Shown one piece after another: positions 55,623-64,000 of a stretch of DNA of 64,000 nucleotides. Position numbers and translations under genes: made by a program. This DNA comes from Branchinecta lynchi. Lineage: Eukaryota; Arthropoda; Branchiopoda; Anostraca; Branchinectidae. How positions within the stretch are numbered: position 1 is the stretch's first letter; each line of letters opens with the position of its first letter. The DNA is taken from NCBI GenBank assembly GCA_023053575.1, contig JAKZAP010000001.1:16384849-16448848 (forward strand), given 5' to 3'. The notes under the pieces are model-generated. The model saw only the letters and a list, made by a program, of their open reading frames with translations. It was not told the DNA's origin and ran no database searches.

Positions 55623-58600
55623 GTTGGTTACCTTGAAGATATGTGCACACACAGTGCACACATCAAAAAGCGATCTTTGCAGTTGGATGCAAATTTCCTC
55701 CTTCCCTTTGAAATTGTTACGCATGTATTCAGGTTTCACCATAGTGTGCAAATTTTGCATGCAATTATCGGACTGTGTATTCACATAGCTTGAGTGTTGA
55801 TAAATCATTTCGTTTTTTTTTTTAAATAGCATTTTATCTGCCGCCGTAATGGGTTTGACAGTTAGAGAATTAAAGTACATTTCATTGAGAGGCTACTAGC
55901 CACACCTATGAGCTGGAGACGTTTATGGGTTGGTTTGGGAAGAATATCAAAATATTCCTTATTGCAAAATATTTGTCAAAAGACTGGTACTGTTATTAGT
56001 CCATTCATCCGTATATTAAAGTGATCTTAAAGATGTTAAAAAGATCATTTTTAGATAGTGTGGTGAATCTTTAACGCTTGCTGTGTTTCAGGAAATTCGT
56101 GCGGACACTAGAACAAGATTATGACTGGCTTGCTGAGGGCATCAGCTGCATGGATGTAACTGACCAGGAGCTTGAGTCCTTCTTTGCATCAAAAAGTGGG
56201 CCTCAAAAATGTATTGAGAGGGAAGAGCCTTCCTTTCGACAGCCAGAAGAGGAGAGAGGGATAGATGTGCAGGACAGTGTCCCTATGAGACTGAGTAGCC
56301 AAATACAACAAAGAACACCTGCGACTCCTGCACCTCCTATCAATAAAGGTAGGTTAGCCTTAATGCTTGAAACACCAATAAGAATGTCACTTCATTACTG
56401 TACAAGAAATAATGGATAGTATTGTAACGCCCCTCTTGACTGGAAAACCAAGATTTGCCAGTAATTGATAGCATTGTAGCCAAGATGGGTTTCCGGGGCG
56501 TGTACAGTGTACCGATGGTCCGCGGTAAACCCTTTACCCAGACCATCCAAGGGAAAAACCTCAGAACGCTCGAGAACAAAAGATAGGTATTTTACTGTAG
56601 AAAAAGTGAACAATAATTTAATAAAACTTAACGAGGTTTGTGTTTGTCTTAAATGGAAAGAGACTGGGACCAGACTAAGCTGCCCAAACTGACTAACCCG
56701 AAGGCACTGAAAACACCTTATGAAACTGGAGTAGAGACCTGAACCATACCTTATAAACCACGACATGACCCAACGCTAATACCGTCACTCTGACCAGTTT
56801 GCAAGCAATCTGAACCACAACCAGCGTTGCCACATCAAAAATTTAGAGAGTGACTTTTGGCCCAAAACAGAGAGTGAATTGGGAGTGAAATTTATTTTCA
56901 TCAAATGTTCACTTTTGGTCGACATCCCCTCTGTAAAAATGCCACATCTTAATTTTACTTTCATGAAAAAACTTGAAATAGTCACTTCTGGTTGGAATCC
57001 CTGCTGCAAAAATTACGCATTTGGTCATTTTCTGAAACAGAGTGATATACATGTCCTATGTAGGACAAGAGTGACAAAAACAAAATAGAGTGACAATTCA
57101 CAATATAGTGCTACATGTGGCAACCCTGAGCACCACTGACGCTTTAGCTAGGCCGTGCGTCTCCTATAAGGCTGGATGAAATTACGATGGGAAGCTCATG
57201 GCAGTCTTTCAAGGAGACCTGGAATTTTCCCAGAGTGTGTGGGCCACTCGTTACAGTATATTCAAGCAATGGCTGTCAAAGCATCAGAGCTGACTCTCCG
57301 TTTTTGGCCGTTGGTTGAATACTGTTCTTCCGGTCAGTTCGGGCTCAAGGGTATTGAAATGGATCCAGTTATGAATCCATTGAGTTATGAGCATAAAATG
57401 AGGAAGTTTCATTACGAAATATTCATAGTGTGGGTATTCACAAAGGTCGTCCATAATTAGTAATCCACCCACCATCCATTGATACCCCCACCCACACACA
57501 CACACCTTTACTTACACTTTCACCCACTGCTTGTTTTGTTTTGTCCTTGGTAAGACCAAAGTCAGTTGTATGTCTGTCCCAGTCAGAACGCACGAGTGCC
57601 TTTAATGTTAGTGAACGATCATGAACAATACGTCATGAGCCCCTGCTAATGATGACAACCACTGATCACAAAATGTTCGAAAGTCGCTGGTCGCTTGGTT
57701 GTTCAGTGGCGGTGGGTGGTGTATGTTCAGCCGAAATTTCCTACTTCTCAAGGGAACAGTAGAATGGAAAAGGATTGCAGAAAATCCAGACGTCAAAGTC
57801 TGCTCAGGTCCTAATTTTCGGTTCTATACAGAGATCACATATGACATGCTGACCATGTTACGGCGCAACTCACGCGTTGTCAAGAACTGGAGGTGTCTGG
57901 CCCATCGACTTGGCCTCTCTACTCAGGCCAACTCTATCCACATGAGTGTACAGGTGCGGGGCGAGAATCACGACTTGGCTATCGTTTATCTCATGGAGGA
58001 GTGGAAGGGGATCAAGCCAGATGAATACAATCTGGAGAAGCTCGTCGGGCTCCTTCGCGAAGAGCAGTTCAATGATGTCGCAGGTAAGGAGTCTCGTGGT
58101 TTGCTGTTTGTTTCTGAATCTGAAATTATTTCCCTTTTTAGATAGATGTAGCACAAGGAATATGAATATAACACTTATAGCTGTGCGGACGAACTCGAAA
58201 CTGATGGTTCGAATCCGAATCCAAGTTTAGCTGCAGTTCCGATTCTGGATTCGAACCCAGCTCTTCTACTAGTGATTCGATGCCGGTTACAGTTGCAGCG
58301 TCTACATAAAGGGTTGGTTAAAGGAGTGAGAAAATGGGTGCGTCGCCGAAATGTTTATCTTTGCAATAATTATGTCATATTTTGATTAGGGAGGGATGTG
58401 GCACAATCTAAAAAAATGTAAAGATCAAGGAGAAGGAACCTAGGAGGAAAAATTCTGAATAAAAGAAAGTTATTCGAGTTCGACCGAAAGTGCCGAATCC
58501 GATTTGGATGTGCGCATCCAAATCGGATTCGGATTTGGATGTGCGCATCCAAACTTTGACTCAGCTCAGAGGCTGTCCATCTGTCCGTTCGGACGAATGC

Positions 58601-61600
58601 GTAAACAGTTACATACTATGTCCTTGCGGAAATTATGCTATCTAATTAACTCCCTCTTGTTATGGCACTTGCATCTTTGATCTAGTGCCATATACCGATC
58701 ACTTTTCAGTCGGTCGGTCGGTCAACTGTTCTCGACTTAGGGTACTTCCAGAAGTGCTAGGACGATGAAACTTGGCAGGCATATGAGGGACCCGACCCAA
58801 CTAACTTGAAAATACCCCGATCTGACCACAGTGGAGGGAGGGGGAACCCTGAATCTTGAGGTATGCCTAACTTTGAAACGGGTGATCGGATCTTACTGAA
58901 ACTTGATGTTTGGAAAGACCTTGTGTCCCAGGTGTCATATTTCAAGTCCGGACCGGATCCGATGAATGGGGGGGGGGTCGAAGGGGGGACCGGAAATCTT
59001 GTGATACGCTTAGAGGGGAGCGATTGGGATGAAACTTGGTGGGAAGAACAAGCATAAGCCCTAGATACATCAGTGAAAGAACCCGACCGGGCACTGTGGG
59101 GGGAGTTAGAGGGGGGGGGGGGGTCCGGAATTCCGATGATCGCGAGTTAAAGTACTTCAAAAATAAGGTTTGAAGCCAAGCTGACCATTCGTTACGAACG
59201 AAATAGAAAACAGGGACTTTTTTTTTTTTTTTTTTTAATCAGCTAGTTATCCCTCTAAGATGATGTGCGAGGGATAAATATAAATTCGGATATTTCGGTT
59301 GCACTTCCGGCAAACCGTTCTCAGCAAAAAAAACTAAATCACTAAAGGTGTTGGACCTTATGATCTAGTTTTTTGTTTTTTCGCTGATGACGGTTTGCCG
59401 GAAGTGCAACCGAAATGTCCGAAGTTATATTTACCCCTCGCACATCATCTTAGAGGGATAACTAGCTGATCAAGAAAAAAAAAAAAATCACGGTTTTCTA
59501 TTTCTTTCGTAACGTACTTCCAGATTTGCTAGGACGATGAAACTTGAGTTGAACATTAGAGATTGACAAGATTGGCTTAAAAATAGTCAGCTCACCGATT
59601 CGACCATCGTGGGTGAAAGGAGAGAGGGGAATCCTGAATCTTGAGGTATGGTTTAACTTTCGAACGGGTGATCGGATCTTAATGGAACTTGCTATTTGGA
59701 AAGTTCGCAAATGTCCCATTTCAACCCGGAACGGATCTGATGAATGTGGGGGGGGGGTAGAAGGGAGAACCGGAAATCTTGTGAAACGCTTAGAGTAGAG
59801 CGATCGGGATGAAACATGGTGGTAAGAACAACCACAAGCCCTAGACATATCAGTGACAGAACCTGACTGGATTCGGGCCCTGAACGGGGGGGGGGGTCTG
59901 GAATTCCGGTGATCGCGAGTTAAGGTACTTCCAGATGTCTATGACGATGAAACTTCGCTTGAACATTAGAGACTTGACGAGATTGGCTTAGCAGTCGTCA
60001 TTTCCTTGATCCGACCATCCCTTAAAGCACAGTGGGCACCAACTATGCTTTATTTTTTTATAAATGCTTCACACGCACAAATTTCTGACTTCCACTGGAT
60101 GGCGCTTCAAAAATAACCACTGCCTCCTGAAAAGCCACCTTCGTTTTCAGTTGAAGCACCATCCCAAAACTCAAAAGAAGATTCAAATGTAAATTCTAAT
60201 TTAATGCCTGAAATTTCAATATCAGAAATTAGAAAGAAACTCTCCTCGTTAAAGAAAACATCAGTGGCACCCTTTGATGTTCCAGTAGCCATTGCTAAAG
60301 CTTTTGCGAAAGAATTGGCGTTTCCTCTTCATATTATTTACAATAATATCACCAAAACTGGATATTTCCCCAAAATGTGGAAAATTGGCTTCATCACTCC
60401 CATTCCGAAAAAGGGAGCAGCTAATGATTTCTCTGGTGTGAGGCCGATCACTGTTACATCAATTTTTAGCCGAATTTACGAGAGCTTTGTTGCTTCTTGG
60501 CTAAAAAAATATCTCTCGGAAGTCATCGATAAGAGGCAATTTGGTAACATCCCGAAGTGTTCAACTGTTCACTATCTCGTTAGTTTACTTGATTTTATTT
60601 TTAAAAATTTAGATGAACCCGGGAAATGGATAAATCTAATTGCAATAGATTTTAAAAAAGCTTTCGATCTTGTAGATCACAAGATTTTGCTGGAAAAAAT
60701 GGCAGAGAAAAATATTCCTGAATATCTTATTAATATCGTAAAAAGCTTTCTAACAAACAGAGAACAAATCGTAAAATATAAAAATAATTTTTCTTCTTCT
60801 TTACCGTTTTTTTGCGGTGTCCCGCAAGGAACAGTGATCGGTCCTTTATGCTTCCTCCTCATGATCAATGAAATAGCTGTCGGGCTGGAAGAAAGATGGA
60901 AGTATGTAGATGATCTTTCCCTAGCAGAGGTAGTATTTGGAGCGTGTAAAAGTCAAACTTTCAATTATATTGAACAAGTTACCTCTGAAGCAAAATTAAA
61001 TATGGTGGTAAATAAAGATAAATCTTCAGTAATGACATTTTCATTTCTCAAGAAAAGCCTACCTGAATTCGAACCACCTATAGACCCAAACCTCCTCAGT
61101 AACAGCACTACCCTGCTTGGGGTAGTGATCTCTTCTGATCTAACTTGGCATGAAAACACAAGATTGATTGTAAAAAAGGCAAATGGTGCTATCCAAATGC
61201 TGAAGACTCTAAAGAAATTCCGGGTTCCTAAGGATAAACTAAAATTAATTTTCTGCATGTTCATCCGCCCACTAGTAGAATATGCATGTCCTGTTTGGCA
61301 TTTCGCTCTTACAAAAGAAGAAAGTGATAAAATTGAACGGGTTCAGAAGAGGTCTCTACAAATCATCTACGGAGGTTCCCCACTGCCTTACTCTTTTTAT
61401 CTAAAAGAATACAAACTTGACCCCCTTTTTGTCCGTCGAGAGAAACTGTGCCTAAAATTTGGCTCAACCCTCGTCCTCCACCCCATCTACAAGAACTTCC
61501 TCCCGCCTCCCTTTGTCCCCCTCAGATCCCGACTCCCCAGAGAGGCGGCTGCGAAAGTTCCAAAACTGACACCGGTTTACTGCAGGTCACAGCGTTATTC

Positions 61601-63240
61601 TCGAAGCTTTGTGCCGAGTTTTGTTCGTACTTTTAACAATTCGTAACTTGTGCATTTTTTATCCTATTCTTTTTGTTTTTATCGTTGACAAATCTTTCTT
61701 GTATATATTGTTTGACTAAAAGATACCATATTTGGGCTATGCCTATGAGAGACTGTATCTGGTTTACATTAAATGATTTGAATTTGAAAAAAAAAAAAGT
61801 AAAATACTTTTTACAATACGATTCATTCTCGTCATTTCCAAGGGCCCATGATCATTCTTATCTCAAGTGTTCTGCTTACAGATGATCACAGCTAGGCATG
61901 GGCACTGTTCCTGTTTTCTGTTTCTGTTTCTGTTTTTTTCCTCCTGTTTTGCTGTTTACTGTTTTCTGTTTCAGGGACCCAAAATAAACAGAACAGCTGT
62001 TTTGAAGCCAGCTGTTTTTTTTCTCACCTGTTCTGTTCCGTTTTGGTGTATCCTGTTTTGCCCTGTTCCTGTTTTTTTTTACCTGTTTAAACAGCCAAAT
62101 CTGTTTTTTTGGGGCAACCCGCCTTATCAGTACAACGCATCTTTTCACTCAAGATTTCGATCATTTCGAAATGCCACATTCCAAAAGAAGCCAATTTGTC
62201 AACCTTACCAGTGACCCACGCGAACTGTGGATGCGAAAACGGCTATCAAAAATATTGAGCAAAAATCAAGCAATAGTAGGAACAACAGCAAAAAATGGGA
62301 ACTTCAGATACTGTAATATTTGTTCAGCTCAAGCTGACGGCAAATTGCATTTGACAGAGCTAAATGGATACGTAGTCAGCCAAGTCTCAGACTATACTGT
62401 TGCAGCTTTCCGACCCTTCGTGGCAGAATCAGTCTTCGGGTCCAATATGAAACGCGCTCAAACGTGATTGGTAAAATTAAAACGTATATCATATCAGAGA
62501 TGGGCGAATCCGATCATGAAAGGATTCGAATCCGAATCCAGGGCTAGGTACGAATCCGAGTCCGAACCCGAATCCACCATATCATGCTGAGGATTCGAAT
62601 CCGAAATCGAATCCGACCTTAACAAAAATTAAATCATGTTCATAGGTTATAGTTCAAAAATCAGAGGGGACAAAAAACACTGATATTTCAGGTAATCAGA
62701 TAATGTGATAAACTACTTAACATATTTGGTGGCGGACACCAAACGATTTGATTGTCTAAAGCCCACTGTGTAAAAATTAGGAAAACGGAAACTGAAAGGA
62801 TGTAGAATAGAAATTTGAGCGGGTTCGTAAGATTGAGGGTTTGGAATCCGAGTCCGTATCCGAATCCAGCCTGAGAAGCAGAAGATTCGAATCTTCATCT
62901 TCTTCATTCAGATTCGACATCTCTGTATCATATATTGTGAACGAACAGCCTAATAACCATTCGCCCTTGACGTTTAATTCATCGGTCAATATGGGCCCAG
63001 TTGCCAGCGTTTGGATGTGGGGGGGGGGGGGGGAGTATCACCGAAAGATACATCTAGATGTGTCTTTGGGGGGGTCCAAAGACCCATCTGGACAATGATG
63101 TTCACGCATTCCAAATTTCCACCTTAGTACCAGGCATGTTTAGCAAGTTTGCGAATTTGGTCAGGCAATTTACTCTGGGCGATCCGGGCCCAGTTGCACA
63201 TACTTCGCAAAACGGTGGTAAGCCTTTAAAATTTAACTGA
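55414..63240 (+). CDS. CRADD: CARD plus death-domain adaptor, CRADD/RAIDD-like
   Basis: Joined exons 55414-55622, 56092-56348, 57760-58083 and 63128-63240 give 300 residues, all junctions in phase. CRADD links death-domain complexes such as the PIDDosome to caspase-2 through CARD-CARD contact. Residues 5-90 form a CARD: YVLTNLLGEDILDEEDF, REKQVQKLLDILPEKGPQAF and FVRTLEQDYDWLAEG, closely like the CRADD CARD (LLDILP..GP.AF). Residues 91-183 are a Glu/Gln/Pro-rich linker. Residues 184-263 fit a death domain: VKNWRCLAHRLGLS, LAIVYLMEEWKG, NLEKLVGLLREEQFNDVA. Human CRADD has 199 residues, so the linker and tail are longer. The first ATG is preceded by a 5' UTR exon beginning at 55348. The exon 3 acceptor and the last exon are less certain. 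Orthology is inferred from the domain order and CARD similarity. Confidence 0.65.
56092..56348 (+). CDS. CRADD: CARD exon 2 and linker
   Basis: Acceptor GCTGTGTTTCAG, then RKFVRTLEQDYDWLAEGI completes the CARD. The rest is low-complexity linker (FRQPEEERG, RTPATPAPPINK). Donor AAAG/GTAGGT, phase 1. Confidence 0.72.
57760..58083 (+). CDS. CRADD: Death-domain exon
   Basis: The acceptor is set at AGGGAACAG, the site that keeps frame with the previous donor; its pyrimidine tract is weak, so an extra exon before it is possible. It encodes most of the death domain and ends GATGTCGCAG/GTAAGG. Confidence 0.65.
58494..58556. repeat. Short tandem and inverted repeat of GGATTTGGATGTGCGCATCC
   Basis: Two head-to-tail copies of a segment that is itself palindromic (GATGTGCGCATC). 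It can form a hairpin within the last CRADD intron. Confidence 0.6.
58661..60030 (+). mobile_element. Repeat family A, copy 7, interrupted
   Basis: Hairpin start TATGGCACTTG ... CTAGTGCCATA, then units with GATGAAACTTGGCAGG. It is broken by a fold-back at 59159-59513 and truncated at its right end by the following LINE. Confidence 0.68.
59159..59513. mobile_element. Fold-back MITE in family A copy 7
   Basis: CGTTACGAACGAAATAGAAA at the left mirrors TTCTATTTCTTTCGTAACG at the right. Inside, GTTATCCCTCTAAGATGATG and CGGTTGCACTTCCGGCAAAC are repeated in reverse. GTACTTC is present on both sides, a probable 7-bp duplication, although 33 unmatched bases lie at the left edge. Confidence 0.7.
60031..61800 (+). 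mobile_element. 5'-truncated LINE with intact RT core
   Basis: It begins inside the region before RT and ends with TGATTTGAATTTG and an A-run near 61785. It inserted at the end of family A copy 7, in the last CRADD intron. No target duplication was resolved. Confidence 0.7.
60204..61646 (+). CDS. Non-LTR retrotransposon reverse transcriptase
   Basis: 480 residues without a stop; the frame is open from 60117 but the endonuclease is absent. RT blocks: GFITPIPKKG, RPITVTSIFSRIYE, AIDFKKAFDLVDH (Asp), GVPQGTVIGP and RWKYVDDLS (catalytic YVDD), then the thumb (LVEYACPVWHFAL, KIERVQKRSLQIIYG). The three catalytic Asp are kept and there is no frameshift, so this is a recent insertion. It ends SFVPSFVRTFNNS, like the decayed LINE at 38.9-41.2 kb. 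Its clade is probably in the CR1/L2/Jockey assemblage. Confidence 0.88.
   Translation: MPEISISEIRKKLSSLKKTSVAPFDVPVAIAKAFAKELAFPLHIIYNNITKTGYFPKMWKIGFITPIPKKGAANDFSGVRPITVTSIFSRIYESFVASWLKKYLSEVIDKRQFGNIPKCSTVHYLVSLLDFIFKNLDEPGKWINLIAIDFKKAFDLVDHKILLEKMAEKNIPEYLINIVKSFLTNREQIVKYKNNFSSSLPFFCGVPQGTVIGPLCFLLMINEIAVGLEERWKYVDDLSLAEVVFGACKSQTFNYIEQVTSEAKLNMVVNKDKSSVMTFSFLKKSLPEFEPPIDPNLLSNSTTLLGVVISSDLTWHENTRLIVKKANGAIQMLKTLKKFRVPKDKLKLIFCMFIRPLVEYACPVWHFALTKEESDKIERVQKRSLQIIYGGSPLPYSFYLKEYKLDPLFVRREKLCLKFGSTLVLHPIYKNFLPPPFVPLRSRLPREAAAKVPKLTPVYCRSQRYSRSFVPSFVRTFNNS
61801..62486. other. CRADD intron with a CTGTTT-rich stretch
   Basis: CTGTTCCTGTTTTCTGTTTC-type repeats fill 61900-62110, starting after CTAGGCATGGGCACTG. 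A short AGCTCAAGCTGACGG piece near 62325 matches the palindromic repeat of 46711. No gene seen. Confidence 0.4.
62495..62925 (+). mobile_element. hAT MITE with GAATCC repeats, perfect 8-bp duplication
   Basis: It starts CAGAGATGGGCGAATCCG and ends CGACATCTCTG, flanked on each side by TATCATAT. Subterminal regions consist of GAATCC / GGATTC hexamers, the centre is AT-rich, and there is no coding capacity. It is the uninterrupted counterpart of the copy at 30079-31676. Confidence 0.87.
63128..63240 (+). CDS. CRADD: Proposed last exon of the CARD/death-domain gene
   Basis: Acceptor TTTCCACCTTAG joins in phase to the previous donor. The frame reads VPGMFSKFANLVRQF, then TLGDPGPVAHTSQNGGKPL to TGA. 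An internal GGT/GTAAGC donor is a possible alternative end. No family feature proves this exon. Confidence 0.4.
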
Positions 63241-64000
63241 AAAGCCAACTAATTTTTGTGTCATTCAATTACACATACTGAATTATTGGGATTCTACAAA
63301 GGGAATGTTTTATTTCCACTATCTGCTCTAGTTATGACGTTCAGAATATGTGCGGCCGTCCCCACAACGCAAATTCTTCTATGACTCGGGAAATTTTTAT
63401 CTAAACACAAACGCTGTTTGGTCAGTGGTGAGATTGGTGAAGATTGTTTAGTGCCGGAACAAAAGGAAAAATCATAAATCTCTCTCGTAAGGCGTGCAAC
63501 AAAAATACAAGCGTATAGAGGTACCACAAATCACACGGAAATTCACTATTTGGAAACGATTATTCGTGAATAGTGGAAGAACGAAGTAACGCATTTCCAG
63601 CGGCCATTCAAGCTGTTTTAAGTGAATAAGTGATGGGTAACTAGATAATACTAGATTGTCCTATCCCAGCCTTTTTAGGTTAAACTTTAAAGGAAAGATT
63701 GGTCACTGGGAGAATTGTAACCAATTGCCCTTGAACCAAGAGTGTATCGGGGGTTGAATCCCAAAAGTCACAACTAGACCCCAAGGCCCACAAGTACACC
63801 GAGTTTCAAATTAGCATCTGTCATGGTTCACGAGATAAGAATGCCAAAATAAAACGGTGAAAACCGAGAACGGAAAACCGGCTATCACGGCCGCAAGAGT
63901 GGAGTGTTCATAAATGAACTTTCCACTAAAACCGAACATGTGATCACCAAGAAGGGCTCAGACGTCGTATTATCTGTTCAGCGAAGTTAAATGTGATTTC
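63241..64000. other. Right end of window, no feature recognised
   Basis: Presumed 3' UTR and intergenic sequence. No further frame, repeat or RNA gene could be supported. Confidence 0.4.

Noticed and set aside
57176..57460. 94-codon + strand frame between CARD and death-domain exons
   Set aside because: Neither splice borders in phase nor similarity to the adaptor family was seen.

Overview
The window is animal nuclear DNA. Three spliced genes with GT-AG introns can be reconstructed: a mitochondrial translation initiation factor 3 (MTIF3, + strand, about 12.1-21.3 kb), transcription factor IIIA (GTF3A, - strand, about 37.1-21.6 kb) and a CARD plus death-domain adaptor of the CRADD/RAIDD type (+ strand, about 55.3-63.2 kb). 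The gene set and the non-LTR, Ty3/gypsy, hAT and Harbinger-like elements indicate a repeat-rich, probably marine invertebrate. Phylum cannot be fixed from the sequence alone. Roughly two thirds of the window looks like mobile-element sequence.

Layout. 0-5.6 kb: a Ty3/gypsy retrotransposon on the - strand (gag zinc knuckles, protease, RT, RNase H, integrase, tRNA-Leu primer-binding site), disabled by one frameshift and an RT active-site change and running off the left edge. 5.6-8.8 kb: a large fold-back element whose two arms are tandem repeats of about 410 bp. 8.8-12 kb: a 52-bp minisatellite split by a MITE, then poly-C-rich DNA. 12.1-21.3 kb: MTIF3, two coding exons around an 8.5-kb intron filled by three copies of a hairpin-ended repeat family (called family A here). 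21.6-37.1 kb: GTF3A, seven recognised exons rebuilding exactly nine C2H2 fingers, its introns holding more family A copies, a related 137-bp-unit family (family H), a hAT MITE and a LINE. MTIF3 and GTF3A are tail to tail, 263 bp apart between stop codons, as I recall for the human orthologues.

37.6-46 kb: family H copies, a LINE inserted in the RNase H domain of another LINE, and hAT fold-backs. 46.2-51.8 kb: a decayed Harbinger-like element (TAA target duplication) with several palindromic MITEs nested in it. 52.5-54.7 kb: nested hAT fold-backs. 55.3-63.2 kb: the CARD/death-domain gene, whose last intron holds a family A copy, a fold-back, a LINE with an intact RT motif and a hAT MITE with a perfect 8-bp target duplication.

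Functionally, MTIF3 acts in mitochondrial translation initiation, TFIIIA in 5S rRNA transcription, and the CARD/DD protein is probably a caspase-activating adaptor. The most notable non-genic content is the pair of hairpin-ended tandem-repeat families with shared termini and the layering of palindromic elements inside one another.
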